A DNA stretch of 64,000 bases. Source: G963691885 sp963691885 (lineage in GTDB: Bacteria; Pseudomonadota; Alphaproteobacteria; UBA8366; Aestuariispiraceae). The DNA lies in contig OY829843.1 of NCBI GenBank assembly GCA_963691885.1, forward strand, positions 2,604,001 to 2,668,000. Reading direction: 5' to 3'. The position numbers were made by a program, and so were the translations under genes. Below, piece by piece: positions 50,620 to 59,017 of the stretch. Every line of letters begins with the position of its first letter. Within the stretch, counting starts at the first letter, position 1. The notes under the pieces are model-generated. The model worked only from the letters and a program-made list of their open reading frames with translations, was not told where the DNA came from and made no database searches.

Positions 50620-51447
50620 TTAGGTCTTGGGAGGATAGTCCGGGTTGCCACCGAATGGGTGAGGCCCGTCGAAGGTGCCGATATAGGCCTGGTGCGAGAT
50701 GATGCCCACCCCGTCTTCGTACAGGTGAAGATGAAAGGCAGGTGGTTCCATAATAAACTTTGAATGTTCGTCCGTTTCGGTGAGGTCCAGTTGGACCTGA
50801 TGGGCGGAAGATGGTGCGACTGAGCCGATCGTGCCTGCCCATCTGATTTGTATCGGGCGGTGGTGATGGCCGACGAGAACGCGCTCAACATTGGGATACC
50901 GGCGCACTATGTCCGCCATGGCCGGCCCATTGTTGCAGTTAATCCGGTCCATGCCAGTGATGCCGGTTGGAAAGGGTGGGTGATGCATGAAGATCACGAC
51001 CGGTTTGTCGCTGTGACGGGCAAGTTGCTGATCGAGCCAAGCCAGTCGGTCGGGGCACATATCCCCATATCCGTGTCCCTGAACCACGGTGTCGAGGCCG
51101 ATCAGTGTGACCGGATAATCGTCGATGACATAGTGTAGGAACCCGTCGCCGGAGGGTAGGTAGCTATGATCTGGAAAACACTTTCGCATATTGGTGCGAC
51201 TGTCGTGATTGCCCGGAATTAAATAGACCGGCATTTCCAGCGGTTCCAGCAACTCCCGCAGCATCTCGTACTCGCTGACCAGACCGGCATCGGTCAGGTC
51301 GCCTGTCGCAAGAACCACATCCGGGTGGCGGTTGAGCTGCTGAATGGCCTCAACACAGTCTTTCAGCATCGCATTCGTGTTTACGAGAAAATTGGCATTT
51401 TCACCGCGCGGTCTGATATGGAGATCGGTTATTTGTGCGATTAACAT
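50620..51447 (-). CDS. Metallophosphoesterase, CpdA-like cyclic nucleotide phosphodiesterase
   Basis: The 275-residue protein has the complete dimetal phosphoesterase motif set: AQITDLHIRP at the start, LATGDLTDAG, IPGNHDSR, FMHHPPFPTG and VLVGHHHRPIQ. Length and motif order match class III 3',5'-cAMP phosphodiesterases and GpdQ-type glycerophosphodiesterases; eye reading does not separate them. The ATG at 51447 directly before AQITDLH is preferred to a start 13 codons upstream. It is on the same strand as the kinase, without obvious coupling. Confidence 0.87.
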   Translation of the reverse strand: MLIAQITDLHIRPRGENANFLVNTNAMLKDCVEAIQQLNRHPDVVLATGDLTDAGLVSEYEMLRELLEPLEMPVYLIPGNHDSRTNMRKCFPDHSYLPSGDGFLHYVIDDYPVTLIGLDTVVQGHGYGDMCPDRLAWLDQQLARHSDKPVVIFMHHPPFPTGITGMDRINCNNGPAMADIVRRYPNVERVLVGHHHRPIQIRWAGTIGSVAPSSAHQVQLDLTETDEHSKFIMEPPAFHLHLYEDGVGIISHQAYIGTFDGPHPFGGNPDYPPKT

Positions 51448-51600
51448 TGCCAAGTACCCTATCTGTCTGAAATCTTGCGACGGCAAGATTATTCCATGGT
51501 CACTTCATATCGAAAATGACGATAGTGGGTTGGACCGCAGGTCGCAACTTGGCCAATGCCCCGGGCCACACACCCCCCGTGAATAAGGGGCGAGAGGTGT

Positions 51601-51954
51601 CTACCTCGCTTGGCGGGAAAGGGCGATGATCAGATCTTCGATGCGTGCGCGAACATCGGGGTCCGTGATACCTTCGATGGATCTGGCGGCGATCAGGCCC
51701 TCGTTGTTCAGATCCGGCACAACCAATGCAGCATCGGTATCCAGTCCGTCAAAGAAATCAGCGATGGGAACCTGAAGCAAATCGGCCATATCCCACAACC
51801 TGCTGGCGCTGATACGGTTTGTGCCTTTTTCGTATTTTTGAACCTGTTGGAACGAGATGTTCAACGCTAAAGCAACATCTGTCTGTGTCATGTCTCGTGC
51901 GATTCTGGCCGCACGGATCCTGCTACCAACATGACTGTCGATCGAATTTGTCAT
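51601..51954 (-). CDS. XRE-family helix-turn-helix regulator
   Basis: The 117-residue protein has a Cro/cI-type DNA-binding domain in residues about 10-65: RIRAARIARDMTQTDVALAL, then NISFQQVQKYEKGTNRIS, where the recognition helix lies. The rest is a short acidic tail with no ligand domain. Proteins like this are common in alphaproteobacteria as autoregulators. A CGATAT inverted repeat lies 117 bp upstream of its start. Confidence 0.88.
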   Translation of the reverse strand: MTNSIDSHVGSRIRAARIARDMTQTDVALALNISFQQVQKYEKGTNRISASRLWDMADLLQVPIADFFDGLDTDAALVVPDLNNEGLIAARSIEGITDPDVRARIEDLIIALSRQAR

Positions 51955-52070
51955 ATGTTTCGATGCCTACCCGCATACAAAAAACAGAAGCAACGATAGG
52001 TTGATATTCCTAACTGGAACATTTGGCAACGCCAAAATGGCGAAAAACCGTTTGATTTAAGAGGTTGCAA

Positions 52071-52089
52071 CGATATGGGGAAAATATCG
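52071..52089. promoter_or_regulatory. Inverted repeat upstream of the XRE regulator
   Basis: CGATAT (52071-52076) and ATATCG (52084-52089) are perfect arms around 7 bp, in the 267-bp gap between the two XRE genes. A dyad of this size is what a dimeric regulator would bind, but it is short enough to arise by chance. Otherwise the gap holds no clear promoter. Confidence 0.3.
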
Positions 52090-52221
52090 CTCTGTTTTAG
52101 CAGGCGGAATTTTGCGCGTTGAACGTTTTTGATGATTGGGTTTTGTACTTTCCCGTCCTTTGCAGTGCATCTGTCTCAAGCAGGGCTTGGTGCTGACGGG
52201 GTTCTGAAAAGAAACGGTGCT

Positions 52222-52914
52222 TTAGCGGTTTTGAAGGGCTGAGAGGGGGCGGCCCGCGCCCTGCAGGTCGCATATCATGATGGCACGGGCGGGACGGGTG
52301 CCGGTATTGCGGATGGTATGCGTGCCCTCTTCAGTCGCATAGCGAAGTGTGTCCCCGGCTTCTCCGGATTTTTCAACGCCATTTGCAACAACGGTAAAGC
52401 TGCCTTCCTGAATGGTGAGGTGTTCCGATGTGCCTTCACCATGGGGTTCGGAGGTGAGGGCACCCCCCGGTTCCGCTTCCAGGACATACCATTGCACAAC
52501 GTTCACCAAGTCGATTGCACCCAGGATACGCAGGCTGCACAAGTTGTCATCGCTTCTGATTTCGGGTGTGGCGTTCCTTGCCAGAAAGTCTATTCCCGCG
52601 CTTTTTCTGTCTGCTTCCTGGAACAGGCGTTCGGGTGCAAAATCCAGCGCGGAACAAATTCGCCAAATCGTTGCAACTGTCGGGTTTGTGCCATCCCGCT
52701 CAATCTGGGAAAGGATCGATTTCGATACACCCGACCGTCGCGCCAGCTCATCAAGCGTCAGGCCCGCCTGTTTCCGGGCCCGCATCAGCTCGCCCCCAAA
52801 GGCGGGGACATCGTTGAAGGGCCGTTTGTCCTCTGCCGGTGATTTTTCTGTCTGATCGGTCAAATTGATGTTCCAGTCTGCCAGTTTGCTCATCTTGTTT
52901 AGCGAAACGGTCAT
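52222..52914 (-). CDS. XRE-family regulator with C-terminal cupin domain
   Basis: The 230-residue protein has an N-terminal helix-turn-helix (about residues 42-95: RARKQAGLTLDELARRSGVS, then KSILSQIERDGTNPT) and a cupin sensor domain from about 130, with EPHGEGTSEHLTIQEGSF and its metal- or ligand-binding pattern. Such proteins sense small molecules and often control a transporter beside them. Here the divergent neighbour is an MFS transporter, and a 7-bp-arm inverted repeat lies between the two starts. No clear ribosome-binding site is visible, and an ATG seven codons downstream could also be used. Confidence 0.9.
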   Translation of the reverse strand: MTVSLNKMSKLADWNINLTDQTEKSPAEDKRPFNDVPAFGGELMRARKQAGLTLDELARRSGVSKSILSQIERDGTNPTVATIWRICSALDFAPERLFQEADRKSAGIDFLARNATPEIRSDDNLCSLRILGAIDLVNVVQWYVLEAEPGGALTSEPHGEGTSEHLTIQEGSFTVVANGVEKSGEAGDTLRYATEEGTHTIRNTGTRPARAIMICDLQGAGRPLSALQNR

Positions 52915-52958
52915 AAACCGGCAAGCGATCAGGCCGAGTGGGATTTGTGCCGTCAGGG

Positions 52959-52976
52959 CCGTTCAGTCTTGAACGG
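52959..52976. promoter_or_regulatory. Likely operator between the XRE-cupin and MFS genes
   Basis: CCGTTCA (52959-52965) and TGAACGG (52970-52976) form a perfect inverted repeat around GTCT, 44 bp before the regulator start and 75 bp before the MFS start. It is the only strong dyad in the 137-bp divergent region, so it is the best candidate for the binding site of the cupin regulator. Confidence 0.55.
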
Positions 52977-53051
52977 TCTGTCGTGCATTGTGTCAGCTTC
53001 TTAAACAGACTAAGCCTAGCCTCAGAAAAATAGTCAAAAAAGAGTTCTTCT

Positions 53052-54332
53052 ATGAGCACGTCGGGGGTACAGGAAACGGCAAATCCGGGGGTGGCAAGCC
53101 TTTCGGTGGTGCGGGCCGTTCTGACGGTTTTTATGCCATTTTCAGGCGGGTATTTCCTGTCCTACCTGTTTCGCTCGACCAATGCTGTTATCGCCCCTCA
53201 ACTGGTGGATGAAATTGGTTTAACGGCGGGGCATCTCGGGCTTTTGACAGCAATATATTTCGTGACATTCTCAGCGTTTCAGTTGCCGTTGGGTCTTTTA
53301 CTGGATCGGTTCGGCCCACGGCGGGTGCAGGCTGTTGTGCTCTTGGGCGCGGCGCTGGGGGCCTTTGTGTTCTCGATTGGTGAGAGCCTGTCCGAACTGG
53401 TGATCGGTCGTGCCCTGATCGGGTTCGGTGTCGCGGGTGGGCTGATGGCGTCTTTTAAGGCGATCACCCTATGGTTCGACAAGAAACACTGGCCGCTGGT
53501 AAACGGTTGGTTTATGGCAATTGGTGGTTTGGGGGCGGCGGCCGCGACATCGCCGCTCGAAGCCGCCCTGCAGCTGACGGATTGGCGGGGTATCTTTGCA
53601 GCGCTCGCAATTGCTACTGTCTGTGTGTCAGCACTGATTATTCTGGTCGTGCCCGAAAAGGTTTCAGGCGACAAACCGGCAGGATTTGCAGAACAAATAC
53701 GTGGCCTTGCGGGTATATACAGGGATCGCCTCTTCTGGCGGCTGGCGCCAGTGACTTTTACCGGGCTTGGGGCAAACCTTGCCATTCAGGGGCTCTGGGC
53801 CGGCCCCTGGATGCGCGATGTTGCCGGATATGACCGACAGGGGGTTGCAGACGGGTTGTTCGGTCTTGCAGCCATGATGACGATCGGTTTCGTGGTGATC
53901 GGTGCTGCCCCAGGGTTCTTCGCAAAGCGTGGCTACTCAATAACGGCGGTGATGGGGGTTGGAACGGTGATGTTCATCGCTGTTCAGGCTGGGATTGCGC
54001 TGGACTTGATGTCGGGTTCACTTCTGCCCTGGCTCGCCTTTGGTCTGATCTGCAATGTGGCGGTGCTCAGTTACGCCCAGATTTCCAGTCACTTTCCCAT
54101 CACCCATGTGGGCCGTGCCATTACAGCGATGAATGTACTGGCCTTCGGGTTTGTATTTCTGGTGCAATACGGGATCGGCGCTGTGATTGATCTGTTCCCT
54201 CTCGCAGAGGATGGCGGTTACCGGTTTGAGGCCTATCGTGCGTCCTTTGGCGTCTTTATAGGGGTGCAGATACTGGCATTCCTCTGGTATGTCCTGTCCC
54301 GCAACTGGGCGCGAACCCATGACGCTGGCTGA
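53052..54332 (+). CDS. MFS transporter
   Basis: The 426-residue protein has about 12 hydrophobic segments and the MFS loop pattern GLLLDRFGPRRVQA between segments 2 and 3, plus GVAGGLMASFKAITLW. Major facilitator proteins move small molecules with protons across the inner membrane; its substrate is unknown. It is divergent from the XRE-cupin regulator, which probably controls it. The next membrane-protein gene overlaps its end by 14 bp, so the two are cotranscribed. Confidence 0.88.
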   Translation: MSTSGVQETANPGVASLSVVRAVLTVFMPFSGGYFLSYLFRSTNAVIAPQLVDEIGLTAGHLGLLTAIYFVTFSAFQLPLGLLLDRFGPRRVQAVVLLGAALGAFVFSIGESLSELVIGRALIGFGVAGGLMASFKAITLWFDKKHWPLVNGWFMAIGGLGAAAATSPLEAALQLTDWRGIFAALAIATVCVSALIILVVPEKVSGDKPAGFAEQIRGLAGIYRDRLFWRLAPVTFTGLGANLAIQGLWAGPWMRDVAGYDRQGVADGLFGLAAMMTIGFVVIGAAPGFFAKRGYSITAVMGVGTVMFIAVQAGIALDLMSGSLLPWLAFGLICNVAVLSYAQISSHFPITHVGRAITAMNVLAFGFVFLVQYGIGAVIDLFPLAEDGGYRFEAYRASFGVFIGVQILAFLWYVLSRNWARTHDAG

Positions 54333-55176
54333 CGGCGCGTCGCTGTTTTTCGATCTGGGCTGGAAGGCTGGCGTAACAGCGCTGGTTCTGATCTGCATCA
54401 GTGTTATCGGACGTCGGTTGGGACCTTTTATGGCCAGTATCCTGATGGCCATGCCGATGAATGCCGGGCCGGGATACTTCTTTCTTGCCTTGACAGAGGA
54501 ACCGGCTTTTCTGGCTCATGGTGCGTTGATCAGCTTTATCGGCGGCGGCGCTGTTTATCTTTATATCGCGCTGTACGTGCAGACCGCTGTCAGACTTGGT
54601 GGTCTGGTCCTGCCCCTGATCCTCGGGGTTTCGGGTTGGGCAGCGGGTGCGGCGATCCTTGAACTGGACATGTTTGAGGTCAACGTGATTTCGGCCCTGG
54701 TGTTCGTTGTGGTCTGTGTCGTTCTGACAAGACCCTTTGTGATGAAACTGGATGCTTTTTCGGCCCCGACCGGCGGCGACAGATCCTGGCGATTGACAGT
54801 CTTGCGGGCCGCGATTGGAGGGGGCTTCGTTGCCCTTGCCGCGGTTGCATCCCTCCATCTTGGACCGACTTTCGCGGGGTTTGTCTTTGCTTTTCCGACA
54901 ACCATCCTAGCAACTACATGGATGCTGACGCGCAGTTTTGATGCGCGTTTTGCCGCCGCGACGATCCAGTCTGCCAGGGTGACTTTGCTGAATTATCTGG
55001 CCTTTTGCCTCGTTCTTTATCTGGCAGCCTTGCAGCTTTCGAGTTCAATTCAGGCATGGTTGTTGGCTGTCGTGGCGGCGATCCTCTCCGCCCTTGTGCT
55101 TGCGGTTATTGCCAACCGCAAACGCGCAGCGGCGCGCGCCTCCGGTGAGGCAACGGCAACGAACGAGCCGGTTTGA
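54319..55176 (+). CDS. Integral membrane protein of unknown function
   Basis: A 285-residue protein with about nine hydrophobic segments (for example AGVTALVLICISVIGRR, ISALVFVVVCVVLTRPFV, VVAAILSALVLAVIANRKR) and a basic C-terminal tail. I recognise no family by eye. The ATG at 54319 overlaps the MFS gene by 14 bp, so it is coupled to it and likely under the same cupin regulator. It could be an accessory part of the transport or a small-molecule exporter in its own right. Confidence 0.72.
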   Translation: MTLADGASLFFDLGWKAGVTALVLICISVIGRRLGPFMASILMAMPMNAGPGYFFLALTEEPAFLAHGALISFIGGGAVYLYIALYVQTAVRLGGLVLPLILGVSGWAAGAAILELDMFEVNVISALVFVVVCVVLTRPFVMKLDAFSAPTGGDRSWRLTVLRAAIGGGFVALAAVASLHLGPTFAGFVFAFPTTILATTWMLTRSFDARFAAATIQSARVTLLNYLAFCLVLYLAALQLSSSIQAWLLAVVAAILSALVLAVIANRKRAAARASGEATATNEPV

Positions 55177-55192
55177 CTTTTCGGTCCGTTGG

Positions 55193-56356
55193 TTAGATCT
55201 GCGCGAGCGCGTGATCCAGCTCGTCAATCAGATCTTCGAGGTTTTCGACCCCGACTGACAGACGGACCAGACTGTCGCTGATGCCCAGCTCGGCCCGGAT
55301 TTCCGGTGGAATTGACGCATGAGTCATGATGGCCGGATGCTCGATCAGACTTTCGACACCGCCCAGACTTTCCGCCAGCGCAAAGAGATGGGTGTTTTCC
55401 AGAAAACGTCTGGATTTATCCAACCCGCCCTTCAGGATTGCGGTCACGATGCCGCCGTAACCGTTCATCTGGCGTTTGGCAATTTCATGCTGTGGGTGGC
55501 TCTCAAGACCTGGATAGATGACTTGATCCACTTTTGGATGGGCCTCCAGATGGCGTGCGATTGCAAGCGCACTTTCGCAGTGCCGTTCTATCCGCAGGGC
55601 GAGCGTCTTCATGCCGCGCAAGGCCAGGAAACTGTCGAAGGGGCCAAGAATGCTGCCAACCGCGTTGTGCAGATAGGCCATACGGCTTTCCAGATCACTG
55701 TTTTCCGCAAGCACAACGACACCACCGACCATGTCTGAATGGCCGTTCAGGTATTTGGTGGCGGAATGCAGAACCATATCAAAACCATGGTCCAGCGGGT
55801 TCTGAACAATGGGTGACGCGAAGGTATTGTCGCAAACAGCCAGCAGGCCATGCTCTTTCGCGATTTTGGCAACGCCGCTCAAATCCACCAGTTTCAGCAT
55901 CGGGTTGGTCGGGCTTTCTACCCAGATCATCTTGGTTTCCGGTGTGATGGCCGCCTCAAGTTTTGACAGGTCACTGATGTCGGTGAATGTGAATTTCAGG
56001 CCGGATGACCGTTTACGGACATTTTCAAACAGGCGATAGCTGCCGCCATACAGGTCATCCATCGCAATCACGTGGTCGCCGGTATCAAGAAGTTCCAGGA
56101 TCGTTCCCATTGCGGCCAGGCCGGAGGCAAAAGCATACCCGCTGGATCCGTTTTCCAAATCCGCGACATTACGTTCAAAGGCCATCCGCGTCGGGTTCTG
56201 ACTGCGCGAATATTCATAGCCTTTGTGGACGCCCGGGCTTTCCTGAACATAGGTCGAGGTCGCATAGATCGGCGGCATGATTGCGCCGGTTGTCGGATCA
56301 GGTTCCTGACCGGCATGGATGGCGCGGGTTGAGAGGCCGTGGCGGTTGCGTGCCAT
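55193..56356 (-). CDS. Cystathionine gamma-lyase / trans-sulfuration PLP enzyme
   Basis: PLP enzyme of the Cys/Met metabolism family. The 387-residue chain has TRAIHAGQEPDPTTGAIMPPI near the start, the GLAAMGTILELL block, and the PLP lysine in HSATKYLNGHSDMVGG (near residue 200), with HPAIMTHASIP near the end. It lies 45 bp after a cystathionine beta-synthase gene, so the lyase function in reverse trans-sulfuration (homocysteine to cysteine) is inferred. Cystathionine gamma-synthase cannot be excluded, because both share these motifs. Confidence 0.9.
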   Translation of the reverse strand: MARNRHGLSTRAIHAGQEPDPTTGAIMPPIYATSTYVQESPGVHKGYEYSRSQNPTRMAFERNVADLENGSSGYAFASGLAAMGTILELLDTGDHVIAMDDLYGGSYRLFENVRKRSSGLKFTFTDISDLSKLEAAITPETKMIWVESPTNPMLKLVDLSGVAKIAKEHGLLAVCDNTFASPIVQNPLDHGFDMVLHSATKYLNGHSDMVGGVVVLAENSDLESRMAYLHNAVGSILGPFDSFLALRGMKTLALRIERHCESALAIARHLEAHPKVDQVIYPGLESHPQHEIAKRQMNGYGGIVTAILKGGLDKSRRFLENTHLFALAESLGGVESLIEHPAIMTHASIPPEIRAELGISDSLVRLSVGVENLEDLIDELDHALAQI

Positions 56357-56401
56357 TTATGTCTTCCTTTTATTGTGTCTTTGTTTTCGCCGATGGCGTG
56401 G

Positions 56402-57787
56402 TCAGGCCGTGGCGGGTGCCGCGTGGCGCCGTTGATGGTTAATAAGGTCGATCTTGGTAATCAGGCCATAGAATGTATGGTCGTCGCCGATCAATGCAAC
56501 ACGGTCCCGTTCAAGAATATCCACAAGGTCTGCCTGACTGGCGTCGGGCTTCAACACTTCCAGGTCCTTCGTCATGATGGAAGAAACCGGGCGTTTGAAC
56601 GTGTCGGGATTGCGGTTGGCGGCCATCATGATGTCGCTCTCGTCGACGATTCCACAGATCTCCCCACCATTGCCCAAAACCGGGACTTGGGAGACGTCGA
56701 ACATGCGCATCCGACCATAGACAACGGTCAACGGGTCATCTTCAAGAACCGATACTGTTTCGCCATGGTCCGCACGACGCGGGATCAGGTCACGCAGGTC
56801 GCCATGGCTCGGACGTTCGACCAAGCCATTATCGCTGAGCCATGCATCGTTGAAGGCCTTTGCCAGATATTTGTTTCCGGTGTCACAAACAAAAGTCACA
56901 ACCCGCTTCGGCGTTGTTTGCTTGCGACACCATTCAAGAGCACCTGCAAGCAGGGTTCCGGTCGAAGAACCACCCAACAACCCCTCTTTCAACAGTAATT
57001 CCCGAACCGCGGCAAAAGCGTCCTTGTCTGAAACGGTGACGCCGTCGCCGATCAGGGAGAGGTCGCAATTCGGCGGGATGAAATCTTCCCCAATGCCTTC
57101 GACCAGCCAGGAACCGACATCGTCCGATACGATTCCGGTTTTTGCCGCCTCGGCCACAACAGAGCCTTCAGGATCAGCCACAACCATGGTCAGATCAGGC
57201 TGAACGTCCTTGAAGTAGCTTCCAAGACCGGTGATTGTGCCACCAGAACCGACGCCACAGACAATCGCATCCACGTCATGGCCCATCTGTTCCCAGATTT
57301 CCGGACCTGTTGTTGTTACATGGGCAACCGGGTTGGCCGGGTTGGCAAACTGGTTCACCCAGAAAGCACCCGGGATTTCACGGGTCAGACGCTCTGCCAT
57401 GTCCTGATAATATTCAGGGTGACCCTTTCCGACATCGGACCGCGTCATGTGGATTTCGACGCCCAGTGCTTTGAGATGATGGATTTTGTCCAGGCTCATC
57501 TTGTCGGGGATCACCAGGATCAGGCGGTAGCCTTTTTGTGCCGCAACGAGCGCCAGCCCCAAACCGGTGTTGCCAGCGGTTGCCTCAATCAGGGTTCCGC
57601 CTGGTTTCAGGTCGCCGTTCTTCTCAGCAGCTTCGATCATCGACAGCGCGATGCGATCCTTGATGGAGCCACCGGGGTTCTGGCTTTCCAGTTTCAGGAA
57701 TAATTCGCAGGGACCTGTATCAAGATGGCGGACGCGCACCATCGGTGTGTTCCCGATCATTGAAAGAACCGTGTTGAATGGCTGCAT
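56402..57787 (-). CDS. Cystathionine beta-synthase with C-terminal CBS domain pair
   Basis: Joins serine (or O-acetylserine) and homocysteine to form cystathionine. The 461-residue protein has the PLP lysine K43 in SQNPGGSIKDRI, EATAGNTGLGLALVAAQKG, and GVGSGGTITGLG for the phosphate of PLP. After about residue 335 it has two CBS domains, including VSVLEDDPLTVVYGRMRMF and DQADLVDILERDRVALIG-type blocks, usually a regulatory module that binds adenosyl compounds. The ATG at 57787 follows AGGAAA; an open frame runs 58 codons further upstream but lacks homology to the family there. First gene of a two-gene pathway unit with the lyase. Confidence 0.92.
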   Translation of the reverse strand: MQPFNTVLSMIGNTPMVRVRHLDTGPCELFLKLESQNPGGSIKDRIALSMIEAAEKNGDLKPGGTLIEATAGNTGLGLALVAAQKGYRLILVIPDKMSLDKIHHLKALGVEIHMTRSDVGKGHPEYYQDMAERLTREIPGAFWVNQFANPANPVAHVTTTGPEIWEQMGHDVDAIVCGVGSGGTITGLGSYFKDVQPDLTMVVADPEGSVVAEAAKTGIVSDDVGSWLVEGIGEDFIPPNCDLSLIGDGVTVSDKDAFAAVRELLLKEGLLGGSSTGTLLAGALEWCRKQTTPKRVVTFVCDTGNKYLAKAFNDAWLSDNGLVERPSHGDLRDLIPRRADHGETVSVLEDDPLTVVYGRMRMFDVSQVPVLGNGGEICGIVDESDIMMAANRNPDTFKRPVSSIMTKDLEVLKPDASQADLVDILERDRVALIGDDHTFYGLITKIDLINHQRRHAAPATA

Positions 57788-57880
57788 GATGTTTTTCCTG
57801 ACAGGACAGTGTAACGATGAGCGGAGTGTACCTATCTGTAAGGTCAGTGAACAGATCGCAATAGGAAAGGGCGTTTTTTT

Positions 57881-58297
57881 ATGAGCGAAACAAAAGAAGC
57901 GGATGCAATAGAGGCCGCGCGATCCGAACCCATCAGCAAGATTGAGGGCTGGCATGCCCATGTCTATTTCGATGAAAGCACGAAAGAAACGGCACTGGCG
58001 CTTCGCGCCGATATTGAAGCAGAATTCGGGTCAAAAATTGAGATGGGCCGGTTTCATGAGCGTCTTGTCGGGCCGCATCCGCGCAATTCCTATCAGGTGG
58101 CTTTCAACCCCGCTGTCTTTGCCGAGATAATTCCCTGGCTTGGCCTGAACCGGCGGGGCCTGACCGTCTTCACCCACCCGGAAAGCGGGGACGTGGTGGC
58201 CGATCACGAGGTGCATGCTTTGTGGATGGGTGAAATGCTGGAGCTGAATATGGACGCACTGCGCCGCTTTGCTGCCAAATCCGCTTCCGTGGAATGA
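57881..58297 (+). CDS. DOPA 4,5-dioxygenase family protein
   Basis: A 138-residue protein with the family motifs GWHAHVYFD, RLVGPHPRNSYQVAF, and VFTHPESGDVVADHEVHALWMG. The conserved histidines are expected to hold a catalytic iron. Fungal and plant homologues open the ring of DOPA; bacterial ones are mostly untested, so the substrate is uncertain. ATAGGAAAGGG lies upstream of the ATG. It is divergent from the cystathionine beta-synthase gene and on the strand of the kefF/kefC pair that follows 101 bp on. Confidence 0.85.
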   Translation: MSETKEADAIEAARSEPISKIEGWHAHVYFDESTKETALALRADIEAEFGSKIEMGRFHERLVGPHPRNSYQVAFNPAVFAEIIPWLGLNRRGLTVFTHPESGDVVADHEVHALWMGEMLELNMDALRRFAAKSASVE

Positions 58298-58398
58298 CGA
58301 TCAAAATTACCCTAAATCCTTGTAGACAGGCGCGAACGTTCTAGATCTAGCAATTCTCCGCATTGCATGTCGCGATGTGGCCTTTGGTGAGAGTTTGC

Positions 58399-59007
58399 AT
58401 GGCAAAGGTATTGATCCTCTTCGCGCATCCCAGACTGGACAGGTCGGTGGCCAACGCTGCTCTGGCCGAGGCTGCGGAAGGCATTGAAGGGGTCACCTTC
58501 ATAGACCTCTACGCAAAATACCCGGATGGTGAAATCGACGTTGACCGCGAGCAGAACAGGTTGGTGGAAAACGACGTCATCATCTTTCAGCATCCCCTAT
58601 ATTGGTATTCCAGCCCGGCAATGCTGAAGGAATGGCAGGATCTGGTGCTGGAATACGGGTTTGCTTACGGCACCGGCGGCGACGCCTTAACCGGCAAAGT
58701 ATTTTTTAACGCGACGACCTGTGGCGGCGGGCGAGAGGCCTATTCTAAAGACGGTATTCACGGCGTCGAAATACCGGAATTGCTTGTGCCCTTTCGGCGC
58801 AGTTTCCTGCTCTGTCACATGCGGGTCCTGGCCCCATTCGTGTGCTTTGCGGCGGGACGCGGGGCAACTGGCGGTGATCTGGCCGGGCATGCCAGGAAAT
58901 ACAGGTATCTGCTGGAAGCGCTGGTCGATGAAAGGGTGGATTTCGATCAGGCCGAGACTGTAGCACTTCTCTCAGAAGCGCTCGATACCGTCATCTCCGC
59001 TCCCTAG
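58399..59007 (+). CDS. NAD(P)H oxidoreductase, KefF/KefG-type ancillary protein
   Basis: Flavodoxin-fold quinone reductase that in enteric bacteria is needed for full activity of KefC/KefB. The 202-residue protein has LILFAHPRLDRSVANAALA at the start, IIFQHPLYWYSSPAMLKEWQDLVL (two parts of the FMN site), and FFNATTCGGGREAYS. The ATG at 58399 immediately before KVLILF is preferred to a start 12 codons upstream. The KefC-like antiporter begins 10 bp after its stop, which supports the pairing. Confidence 0.9.
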   Translation: MAKVLILFAHPRLDRSVANAALAEAAEGIEGVTFIDLYAKYPDGEIDVDREQNRLVENDVIIFQHPLYWYSSPAMLKEWQDLVLEYGFAYGTGGDALTGKVFFNATTCGGGREAYSKDGIHGVEIPELLVPFRRSFLLCHMRVLAPFVCFAAGRGATGGDLAGHARKYRYLLEALVDERVDFDQAETVALLSEALDTVISAP

Positions 59008-59017
59008 AGGCTGTATT

